Part shown: one piece after another, positions 17,806 to 25,298 of the stretch
How positions within the stretch are numbered: position 1 is the stretch's first letter
Layout of the letters: each line of letters starts with the position of its first letter
DNA from: Pseudomonas sp. UBA5706
GTDB taxonomy: Bacteria; Pseudomonadota; Gammaproteobacteria; Pseudomonadales; Pseudomonadaceae
Assembly (NCBI RefSeq): GCF_002419965.1
Contig: NZ_DIHC01000057.1
Coordinates: 1 to 64,000, forward strand
DNA length: 64,000 nt
Reading direction: 5' to 3'
Notes under the pieces: model-generated
Told to the model about the DNA's origin: nothing
Seen by the model: the letters and a program-made list of their open reading frames with translations, nothing else
Database searches by the model: none
Position numbers and translations under genes: made by a program

Positions 17806-18618
17806 ATGACGCAGATCCATCAGTACGCGGACACACTGACCAACACCCCCGAACGTAACGTCGCCATTACCGATGAGGTATTGGCCAGGCTGGCCCGCTG
17901 CAGCAGCGGCTCGCTGACAACCCAACTGTTCAAACTGGGGTTTCGCCAGCCAGCGCTAGTGGGCCTGCGGGCGCTTAACAGAGATATCCAGCCGTTTGCC
18001 GGCCGCGCCTTCACCATGCGTTTCATACCGGCGCGCGAAGATATCGACACCTACGGCACCATGACCACCAAGCCCAACCAGGACAATCTGCAATGGCAGG
18101 GCGTGGAGCAAATCCAGCCGGGCGACGTATTGGTGATCGACAGTCAGAACGACCCCCGCGCTGCGTCGGCAGGCAACATCCTGGTCACACGGCTGTTGGC
18201 CCGTGGCGCGCGCGCAATCGTCACCGACGGCGCGCTGCGTGACGGCAGTGAAATTGCCGCGCTGCCCCTTCCGGCTTACGCGCGTGAAGTCACCGCCACC
18301 ACCCGTATCTCTTATCACCACGTCGCCGACCTGCAGGTTCCGATTGGCTGCGCGGGCGTTGCGGTGTATCCCGGCGACGTGATCGTCGGTGACGGCGATG
18401 GCCTGACCGTGGTGCCAGCGCACCTGGCCGAGGAGTTGGCCGACTACTGCCTCGTTCAGGACGATCTGGAGGCTTATCTGGCGATGCGCATCGCGGCGGG
18501 CGAGGCATTGTGGGGGGTGTACCCACCGAGCCCTGCAGCGATTTCCGATTATCATGCCTGGGTTGCTTCGGGCCGCCCGGCCATCCCGAGCATCATCAAA
18601 AAGGCGGGTGAGCAATGA
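17806..18618 (+). CDS. RraA-like family protein (possible pyruvate aldolase)
   Basis: A 270-residue cytoplasmic protein of the RraA / HMG-CHA aldolase family. Visible family segments are IQPGDVLVID, AGNILVTRLLARGARAIVTDGALRD with the conserved Arg-Asp, and VYPGDVIVGDGDGLTVVP. Some members bind RNase E, but many of this length are class II pyruvate aldolases or decarboxylases. In this sugar-acid locus, where no KDG kinase or KDPG aldolase is seen, an aldolase acting on a 2-keto-3-deoxy acid is the more attractive reading. It is the first gene of the operon and overlaps the next by four bases (ATGA). Confidence 0.75.
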   Translation: MTQIHQYADTLTNTPERNVAITDEVLARLARCSSGSLTTQLFKLGFRQPALVGLRALNRDIQPFAGRAFTMRFIPAREDIDTYGTMTTKPNQDNLQWQGVEQIQPGDVLVIDSQNDPRAASAGNILVTRLLARGARAIVTDGALRDGSEIAALPLPAYAREVTATTRISYHHVADLQVPIGCAGVAVYPGDVIVGDGDGLTVVPAHLAEELADYCLVQDDLEAYLAMRIAAGEALWGVYPPSPAAISDYHAWVASGRPAIPSIIKKAGEQ

Positions 18619-19070
18619 GCAAGCAAGCCGACTATGCCGCGCTGATTCGTCGTTATTTCGCTGCATGCAACGCCGCTGATCATGCCGGGCTGGTGTCGTG
18701 CTTCACCCCGGATGCCGTGCATTACTTCCCTGCCGGCCTGCCGGAAATCCCGTGGCGCGGCGCCCATACCATTGCCTCCAAATGGGTGTGGTGCGTGGAA
18801 AACCTGGGCTCTCAATGGACCATCGAGAAGATCCTGGTCAGCCATGACAGCCCTGAAGCGGTGATCGAGTGGACGCACTGGAAAGGCAAACTCGGCACGG
18901 CGCTGCGCGGTGACGAGTGGTACATCTTCGATGAGAAGACCGGCCTGATCAAAGAGATCCGCGCCTACTACGCCTCACCTGCCGACCAGCAAGTGGCAAT
19001 CAACGAGCTGGTGGATTTCGACTATGTCGCTCGGGGCTATCACCTCGAACCTGCAACAGGGGACAAGTGA
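18615..19070 (+). CDS. SnoaL/NTF2-like family protein
   Basis: A 151-residue protein with the NTF2-like cone fold signature: an N-terminal helix (YAALIRRYFAACNAADHAGLVSCF), then TPDAVHYFPAGLP and a series of beta strands ending DEKTGLIKEIRAYY. Such proteins can be isomerases, cyclases or lactone hydrolases, and no activity can be assigned from sequence. It overlaps its neighbours by four bases on both sides (ATGA junctions), so its product is probably needed in stoichiometric amounts with the flanking RraA-like protein and aldehyde dehydrogenase. Confidence 0.72.
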   Translation: MSKQADYAALIRRYFAACNAADHAGLVSCFTPDAVHYFPAGLPEIPWRGAHTIASKWVWCVENLGSQWTIEKILVSHDSPEAVIEWTHWKGKLGTALRGDEWYIFDEKTGLIKEIRAYYASPADQQVAINELVDFDYVARGYHLEPATGDK

Positions 19071-20488
19071 TGAGTTCGGATATTCAAGCAATCGATCAGG
19101 CAGTAGAAGCCGCGGCTTGCGTGGCCGGTTTCTGGGCTGAATCAAACAGCGCAGTGCGCGCTGCCTTGCTGCGCGGGCTGGCCGCCGGACTTGAGCAACA
19201 GCAGCAGGCGTTGGTGGCGGTGGCCGATGAAGAAACCGGTCTTGGCACACCACGCCTGAATGGCGAGGTTGCGCGCACGGCCTTTCAATTGCGCGGGTTT
19301 GCTAACGAGGTCGAAGCAGGGGTGCCGTATGGCGTCGTGGATGATCAGGCCGTGGCTGGTGCGCCCCCTGCAGGACGGCCCCACCTGACGCGGGTGCAGC
19401 AACCGCTGGGCCCGGTCGCGATGTTCAGTGCCAGCAACTTCCCGTTTGCCTTCTCGGTGTTGGGCGGCGATACCGCCTCGGCACTCGCAGCCGGCTGCCC
19501 GGTGGTGGTGAAGGCGCACTCGGGTCATCCGCGGCTGTCCCGCGCCGTGCATGAAGTGGCCCAAGGTGTACTTGCGGCGCAAAAGTTGCCTGCCGGTCTG
19601 CTCGGCCTGGTTGACGGCGCGTCACGCGCTGGCGGAGTGCATCTGGTTGCCCATCCGCAGATTGCCGCGGTGGCGTTCACCGGCTCTTACCAGGGCGGCG
19701 TGGCCCTGTGGAAAGCGGCCAACGAGCGCCCGCGTCCCGTTCCGTTTTTTGGCGAGCTGGGCTCGATCAATCCATTGGTCGCACTGCCGCAGATTCTCGA
19801 GCACGACGGCGCAGCCCTGGCGACAACACTGGCTGCCTCCATCACAAGCGGCACAGGGCAGTTCTGCACCAGCCCTGGCGTCATCGTGCTGCTCGAACAT
19901 CCGGCCAGCGATCAGTTCATCGCCCAACTGAGCGACGCGCTGCAACCGATCAAGACCCACCGGATGCTCACGCCCGGTATGCGCAGCGGCTTCGACAGCG
20001 GTGTCGCTCAGCTCTCGAAGTCCGCGTCTGCAAGGGCGCTTTTCATGCCGTTGACTGACGGCGACGGACCTGCCCCGCGCCTGTTCGAAGTCGACGCACA
20101 GGCCCTCATCAGCGACGCGCACTTGCGCGAGGAGATGTTTGGGCCTGCTGCGGTGGTGGTCAAGGTCAGGTCCGTGAGCCAGGCGATCGAGGTATTGCAC
20201 GCCATTGGAGGCAGCCTGACAGCAACGTTGTGGGGCCTTGAGCAAGACTGCGCCGACAACCGCGCACTGCTGCGGGCCGCGCGCCAAATCGCAGGCCGCG
20301 TGCTGTTCAGCGGCGTTCCAACCGGCGTCGCGGTCACCCACGCGCAGCAGCATGGCGGGCCATGGCCAGCCTCCACGCAACCCCACACCACGTCGGTGGG
20401 ATACGCAGCACTTGCACGCTTCGTACGCCCGGTGGCGCTGCAGGATGCGCCCTCCTGGGCACTCACCGAAGGGAGTCTCCAGCCATGA
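19067..20488 (+). CDS. Aldehyde dehydrogenase, 2,5-dioxovalerate (alpha-ketoglutarate semialdehyde) dehydrogenase type
   Basis: A 473-residue NAD(P)-dependent aldehyde dehydrogenase. The catalytic Cys is C267 in GTGQFCTSPGV and the general-base Glu is E230 in FFGELGS. The segment SASNFPFAFSVLGGDTASAL is characteristic of alpha-ketoglutarate semialdehyde dehydrogenases of sugar-acid pathways. It is somewhat shorter than the usual 480-525 residues. It overlaps the genes before and after by four bases. In this locus it should oxidise the aldehyde left after dehydration or aldol cleavage of a keto-deoxy acid; the exact substrate cannot be fixed. Confidence 0.85.
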   Translation: MMSSDIQAIDQAVEAAACVAGFWAESNSAVRAALLRGLAAGLEQQQQALVAVADEETGLGTPRLNGEVARTAFQLRGFANEVEAGVPYGVVDDQAVAGAPPAGRPHLTRVQQPLGPVAMFSASNFPFAFSVLGGDTASALAAGCPVVVKAHSGHPRLSRAVHEVAQGVLAAQKLPAGLLGLVDGASRAGGVHLVAHPQIAAVAFTGSYQGGVALWKAANERPRPVPFFGELGSINPLVALPQILEHDGAALATTLAASITSGTGQFCTSPGVIVLLEHPASDQFIAQLSDALQPIKTHRMLTPGMRSGFDSGVAQLSKSASARALFMPLTDGDGPAPRLFEVDAQALISDAHLREEMFGPAAVVVKVRSVSQAIEVLHAIGGSLTATLWGLEQDCADNRALLRAARQIAGRVLFSGVPTGVAVTHAQQHGGPWPASTQPHTTSVGYAALARFVRPVALQDAPSWALTEGSLQP

Positions 20489-20796
20489 TGATGCACATCG
20501 TGATGTTCCGCCGCCTGCCTTCGGTGCCGAAAAACGACGAGCTGGAAAACCATCTGGTGCAGTGGATGAAAGACTTGCATCAGGACATCGACTTCGCGCG
20601 CAGCTGGAAGGTCTCGGCCAACGAACTGGATCGGCCTATCTGCTGGGACTACTTGCTGGAGACCTCCTTCGACAACGCCGACGCAGTCAACCGCTACCTG
20701 CCTCATCCGGCGCACATGGCACTGGTTACCGAATTGAAGAAGTACTTCGAGTGGGCAGCAGTCGACTACACGCAGACAGACGCACCAGCGGTTTGA
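20485..20796 (+). CDS. Dabb (stress-responsive alpha/beta barrel) domain protein
   Basis: A 103-residue protein beginning MMMHIVMFRRL and containing the pattern of a Dabb ferredoxin-like fold, including LLETSFDNADAVNRYLPHPAHMALV with the conserved Y-x-x-H-P-x-H segment. Dabb proteins form dimeric barrels and include small cyclases. Function here is unknown. It overlaps the aldehyde dehydrogenase stop by four bases. Three consecutive ATG codons occur at 20485, 20488 and 20491, and GGGAG at 20471-20475 suits any of them. Confidence 0.7.
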   Translation: MMMHIVMFRRLPSVPKNDELENHLVQWMKDLHQDIDFARSWKVSANELDRPICWDYLLETSFDNADAVNRYLPHPAHMALVTELKKYFEWAAVDYTQTDAPAV

Positions 20797-20870
20797 TACC
20801 GACCAGGGCATTGGCGGCTCTCGCCCGCCAACGCCTCAGCACTCCACAACAATAACTAGACGAGGCACAC

Positions 20871-22277
20871 ATGAACAATAACGAGCGTTATGCGCTGCAG
20901 GGTCCTGCGCCCAGCCCTGCACCACTCCCCGCTGCCTCGGTCAGGGCGCAGGCGGGGGCTGCAACCGCAAGCAAAACCCGCTACCGCTTCCTGATCCTGG
21001 CAATGATCACCATTGTCCTGGCCCTGAGCACCGGCGACCGTGCGGCACTGTCGGTTGCCGGTTCGGACATGGGCAAGGAGCTGGGCATCAGCTCGGTGGA
21101 AATGGGCTACCTCTTTTCCGCGTTCAGCTGGGCTTACGTGCTGTTTCTGATTCCGTCCGGATGGCTGACCGATCGCATCGGCTCCAAGCGCTCCATGATG
21201 CTGGCCGTGGTGGTCTGGTCCTGCTTTACGGTGATGATGGGCATGGTGCACTTCATCGGCCTGGTCGTCCCGTTGCTGCTGGCGCTGCGTTTCATGCTGG
21301 GCGCTGCCGAATCGCCGGTGGGACCGGCTTCGGGCCGGATCATCGCGGCGTGGTTCCCGTCGTCCGAGCGAGGCATCGCCGGTGCGATCTTCAACAGCGC
21401 GCAATACCTCTCCCTGGCCCTCTTCACCCCCGTGATGGGTTGGCTTTGCTACAGGTACGGTTGGGAATACGTGTTCATCATCATGGGGGCGATCGGGCTG
21501 GTCATCGCCGCAGCGTGGTGGAAATTCTACTACCTGCCAGTCGATCACCCGGCAATGAACAGCGAAGAGCTTGAATACATTCGCGCCGGCGAAGGCCTGG
21601 TGGATCTGGAAAGTCTGAAAGACAAGGCGGCCAACACCGGCGGCGGCATGAAGATGCGCCAGATCGGCCAATTGTTCCGCAGCCGCATGCTGGTCGGGAT
21701 TTTCCTGGCGCAGTACTGCATTACCTCGATCACTTGGTTCTTCATGACCTGGTTCCCTATCTACCTGGTCAAGGAACGCGGCTTCGATATCCTCCAGGCG
21801 GGCTTCATCTCTGCGATACCGGCGCTGTGCGGCTTGGTGGGCGGGGTCTCGAGCGGCTTCATTTCCGACCTGATTCTGAAGAAGACAGGCTCGCTGAGCC
21901 TCGCGCGTAAAACGCCGATCACCATTGGCTTGCTGCTCAGTGCCAGCATCATCCTGTGCAACTACGCCGATAGCGCGACGATGGTCGTGGCCCTGATGAG
22001 CCTGGCCTTCTTTGGCAAAGGCTTCGGCTCGATGGGCTGGACGATCGTTGCCGACACTGCGCCCAAGGAGCTGATCGGCACCACCGGGGGCGTATTCAAT
22101 GCGTTTGGCAACATGGCGGGCATCGTCACTCCCGTGGTCATCGGCTACATCTTGCAAACCACCGGTTCGTTCGACGGCGCACTGCTCTATGTCGGCGCCC
22201 ATGGCCTGGTGGCAGTGGCCAGCTACTGCCTGATCGTCGGCAAGATTCAACGTTTCAAGCTACAGCCCAAGGCCTGA
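20871..22277 (+). CDS. MFS transporter, anion:cation symporter family (hexuronate/aldonate type)
   Basis: A 468-residue inner-membrane permease with about twelve hydrophobic segments. The first ends in a cytoplasmic loop containing STGDRAALSVAG, close to the RxN/DRxxxS signature of ACS-family glucarate, galactonate and hexuronate transporters. The MFS loop motif appears as WLTDRIGSKR, and a long central loop contains DLESLKDKAAN. It lies 74 bp after the Dabb gene and 46 bp before uxuA, so it likely brings in the locus substrate, an aldonate or uronate. Confidence 0.85.
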   Translation: MNNNERYALQGPAPSPAPLPAASVRAQAGAATASKTRYRFLILAMITIVLALSTGDRAALSVAGSDMGKELGISSVEMGYLFSAFSWAYVLFLIPSGWLTDRIGSKRSMMLAVVVWSCFTVMMGMVHFIGLVVPLLLALRFMLGAAESPVGPASGRIIAAWFPSSERGIAGAIFNSAQYLSLALFTPVMGWLCYRYGWEYVFIIMGAIGLVIAAAWWKFYYLPVDHPAMNSEELEYIRAGEGLVDLESLKDKAANTGGGMKMRQIGQLFRSRMLVGIFLAQYCITSITWFFMTWFPIYLVKERGFDILQAGFISAIPALCGLVGGVSSGFISDLILKKTGSLSLARKTPITIGLLLSASIILCNYADSATMVVALMSLAFFGKGFGSMGWTIVADTAPKELIGTTGGVFNAFGNMAGIVTPVVIGYILQTTGSFDGALLYVGAHGLVAVASYCLIVGKIQRFKLQPKA

Positions 22278-22323
22278 GTCAGGCTTGGCTTTTACGTCTA
22301 ACAACGCTTAAGAGGCATCAACC

Positions 22324-23409
22324 ATGAAGATGATTTTTCGCTGGCACGGGCCCAAAGATCCAATCAGCCTGCAGTACATCAATCAGATTCCGGGACTGTA
22401 CGGCATCGTTTCTTCTCTTTACGACACGCCGCTGGGAGAAGTCTGGACGCAGGACCAAATTGGCGCGCTGCGTGATGCTGCGTCAGGCTACGGACTGAAA
22501 ATGGATGTGGTGGACAGCTTTCGAGTGCATGAGGACATCAAGCTTGGCAAACCCACTCGCGAAGCACTCATCCCGAATTACATAGAAACGCTGAAAAACC
22601 TCGCCGCCAGCGGCATCAAGATCGTCTGCTACAACTTCATGCCGGTGTTCGACTGGACGCGCACGCAAATGGAGTACGCACTGCCGGACGGCTCGAATAC
22701 GCTGTCATTCGAGGCCTCGCTGGTCGATCGGCTGGATGTGTCCAAGGGCGTGATTCCGCTGCCCGGCATCGGCACGAAATACCCCGCGGAAAAACTGCAG
22801 GCGCTGCTGCAGGAATACGAGAACGTAAGCACCGAGCAGATGTGGCGCAACCTTGAATGGTTTCTCGCCAAACTGGTTCCGGTCGCCGAGCAACTGGGCC
22901 TCAAGCTGGCCTTGCATGCGGACGATCCACCCCGCTCGGTATTTGGCCTGCCGCGCATCATCAAAAACATCGAAGATCACCGCAGGGTGCTGAACATCAT
23001 TGATTCGCCGGCCAACGGGTTGACCCTGTGCAGCGGCACGCTGGGTTCGGATCTGAACAACGATGTGCCGTCTTTCATCAATGAGTTCGCCGCTCGCCAA
23101 CGCGTGCATTACGTGCACCTGCGCAATGTCAAAGTATTCGAGAACGGTGACTTCTATGAAAGCGCCCATCCTACGCAATGCGGTTCGCTGGATATGGCGG
23201 AAATCCTTAAAGCGCTGCACGACGCGCAGTTCACAGGCTATGCGCGCCCCGACCATGGCCGGATGATCTGGGGAGAAACGGGCGTGCCGGGCTACGGACT
23301 TTACGATCGAGCGCTGGGGATCATGTACCTGCAGGGCTTGTGGGAAGGCATTGGCAAGGAAAAGGCCAAGGCGGTCATACGCCAACAGGGATCAAAAGCG
23401 GTTGCGTGA
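22324..23409 (+). CDS. uxuA: Mannonate dehydratase
   Basis: A 361-residue member of the UxuA family, which dehydrates D-mannonate to 2-keto-3-deoxy-D-gluconate with a divalent metal. Family segments are MKMIFRWHGPKDP at the start, GIKIVCYNFMPVFDWTRT, LALHADDPP with metal-binding residues, GLTLCSGTLGSD, HLRNVK and YARPDHGRMIWGE. Length is normal for the shorter UxuA group. No fructuronate reductase (UxuB) is next to it, so mannonate itself, or a related aldonate, may be the imported substrate. Confidence 0.9.
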   Translation: MKMIFRWHGPKDPISLQYINQIPGLYGIVSSLYDTPLGEVWTQDQIGALRDAASGYGLKMDVVDSFRVHEDIKLGKPTREALIPNYIETLKNLAASGIKIVCYNFMPVFDWTRTQMEYALPDGSNTLSFEASLVDRLDVSKGVIPLPGIGTKYPAEKLQALLQEYENVSTEQMWRNLEWFLAKLVPVAEQLGLKLALHADDPPRSVFGLPRIIKNIEDHRRVLNIIDSPANGLTLCSGTLGSDLNNDVPSFINEFAARQRVHYVHLRNVKVFENGDFYESAHPTQCGSLDMAEILKALHDAQFTGYARPDHGRMIWGETGVPGYGLYDRALGIMYLQGLWEGIGKEKAKAVIRQQGSKAVA

Positions 23410-23558
23410 CTCAGGCCTAACTGACGGTGCTGGCCGCGGGTGCCCGCACCTGACTGCTCGTTCAGGGACATGCGAGCAGCGCAGGCGGGGCCGAAACAGA
23501 CCGCCGGCTCAGTAATGACCGGACCTTCAGAACTCATTATAAAAGCAGGACCCAAGCC

Positions 23559-25091
23559 ATGACTTCCCGTGAAATCAGCCCTGTCATCCGCCTCGACCCC
23601 GCCGACAACGTGGTCGTGGCACGCGTTGAAATCAGCGCCGGGACCGCCGTACCCAGCGAACACCTGACGACCCTGCAGAACGTTCCCGTGGGTCATAAAA
23701 TCGCTGCGCGCCTGATCGAGAAAGGCCAGCCAGTGCTCAAGTACAACACCGTCATCGGCTACGCCAGCGACGACCTCCCGGCTGGCACCTGGATGCACAG
23801 CCATAACATTGCATTCGGTGAAACCGCCCGCGACTATCGCTACGCTCAGGATTACGTACCTACCGACCTGCTGCCGGCCGAACAGCGTGCGACCTTTCAG
23901 GGCATTGTCCGCGCCGACGGCCGCGTCGCCACGCGCAATTACCTGGGCGTTTTCGTGGTGGGTAACTGCGGCGCCACCGTCGCCCGCAAGATCGCTAATC
24001 ACTTCGATGAAGAGCGCCTTGCCGCATACCCGAACATCGACGGCGTGGTGCCCTTCGTCCACGAGATCGGTTGCGGCATGGAGATGACCGGCGAGCCGAT
24101 GAACCTGCTGCGCCGGACCATCGGCGGGCACGTCAAACACGCCAATACCGCAGGCGGCCTGCTGATCGCGCTGGGCTGCGAACGCAACAACATTTATGGC
24201 TTCATCGAGCAGGAACAACTGGCGCTGGGCGACATGCTCAAGTCATTGGTGATTCAGGATGTCGGCGGCGTGAAAAGCGCGGTCGAGCAAGGCATCAGGA
24301 TGATCGAAGCCATGCTGCCTCAAGCCAATGCCGTTCAACGTGAAACGGTGTCGGCCGAACACTTGATCGTCGGCATGCAGTGCGGAGGTTCGGATGGGTT
24401 TTCCGGGTTGTCGGCAAACCCGGCGCTGGGCGCGGCGGTCGACATTCTGGTGCGCCACGGTGGCACCGCGATCCTTTCCGAGACCTCGGAAATCTTTGGC
24501 GTCGAACACACGCTCACGGCGCGCGCCGCGACCCCGGAAATCGGCCGCAAACTGATCGAACGCATCGAGTGGTGGCTGGAATACAACCGCGGCCGCGACA
24601 CGCAGATCAACGGTCGAGTGAGCCCCGGCAATAACGCTGGGGGCTTGGCCAACGTGCTAGAAAAATCCCTGGGCGGCGCCAAGAAAGGCGGCAATGCTCC
24701 GCTGATGGAAGTCTACGAATACGCTTACCCGGTTAACACCCATGGGCTGGTGTTCATGGACACCCCTGGCTACGACCCGGTGTCGGCTACGGGTCAGATC
24801 GCAGGCGGCGCCAATATGATTGCCTTTACCACCGGGCGTGGGTCCTGCTTCGGTTCGGTACCGGCGCCGACCTTCAAACTGGCGAGCAACTCGCCAATGT
24901 TCACTCGCATGAGCGATGACATGGACATCAACTGCGGCCAGATCATCGACGGCGACAAAACCATTGGCCAAATGGGTCAGGAGATCTTCGAACGCCTGCT
25001 GGCGCACGCCTCTGGCGACAAGACCAAAAGCGAGTTGAATGGACTGGGCGAGGACGAATTCTGCCCTTGGCAAATCGGCGTGCTTGCCTGA
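23559..25091 (+). CDS. Altronate/galactarate dehydratase family protein (UxaA-like)
   Basis: A 510-residue enzyme with an N-terminal SAF domain (about 10-85, RVEISAGTAVPSEHL) followed by the two UxaA/GarD domains. Motifs include GRVATRNYLGVFVVGNCG, HEIGCGM, QCGGSDGFSGLSANPALG and TTGRGSCFGS. The family dehydrates D-altronate, galactarate or similar acids. The full-length, single-chain layout fits altronate dehydratase (about 495) or galactarate dehydratase (about 520), and sequence alone does not choose between them. It follows uxuA after 149 bp and a hairpin-rich gap, so it may have its own promoter. Confidence 0.85.
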   Translation: MTSREISPVIRLDPADNVVVARVEISAGTAVPSEHLTTLQNVPVGHKIAARLIEKGQPVLKYNTVIGYASDDLPAGTWMHSHNIAFGETARDYRYAQDYVPTDLLPAEQRATFQGIVRADGRVATRNYLGVFVVGNCGATVARKIANHFDEERLAAYPNIDGVVPFVHEIGCGMEMTGEPMNLLRRTIGGHVKHANTAGGLLIALGCERNNIYGFIEQEQLALGDMLKSLVIQDVGGVKSAVEQGIRMIEAMLPQANAVQRETVSAEHLIVGMQCGGSDGFSGLSANPALGAAVDILVRHGGTAILSETSEIFGVEHTLTARAATPEIGRKLIERIEWWLEYNRGRDTQINGRVSPGNNAGGLANVLEKSLGGAKKGGNAPLMEVYEYAYPVNTHGLVFMDTPGYDPVSATGQIAGGANMIAFTTGRGSCFGSVPAPTFKLASNSPMFTRMSDDMDINCGQIIDGDKTIGQMGQEIFERLLAHASGDKTKSELNGLGEDEFCPWQIGVLA

Positions 25092-25105
25092 GTGACGCCC
25101 CACTA

Positions 25106-25131
25106 CCCTGCCGCGCACCGCCGCGGCAGGG
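25106..25131. terminator. Strong hairpin after the UxaA-like gene
   Basis: CCCTGCCGCG (25106-25115) pairs perfectly with CGCGGCAGGG (25122-25131) around a six-base loop, 14 bp past the stop codon. No T-tract follows, so it may need Rho or act as a 3' end stabiliser. It marks the boundary between the sugar-acid locus and the toxin island. Confidence 0.55.
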
Positions 25132-25298
25132 AGCTGACCCAATATCGCTGCGAACGCGCGGAACGCCCCCTATGCGAGGGCGAATGCGGTTCCTGAATAG
25201 GGAGCAAAACAAGCAGGCACCGGGTGCGGTACATATTTAGTACCCATTAAGTCAGGCAAATCGGGAACCTCAAGGCTCATTTATCAAGGACGACGAAG

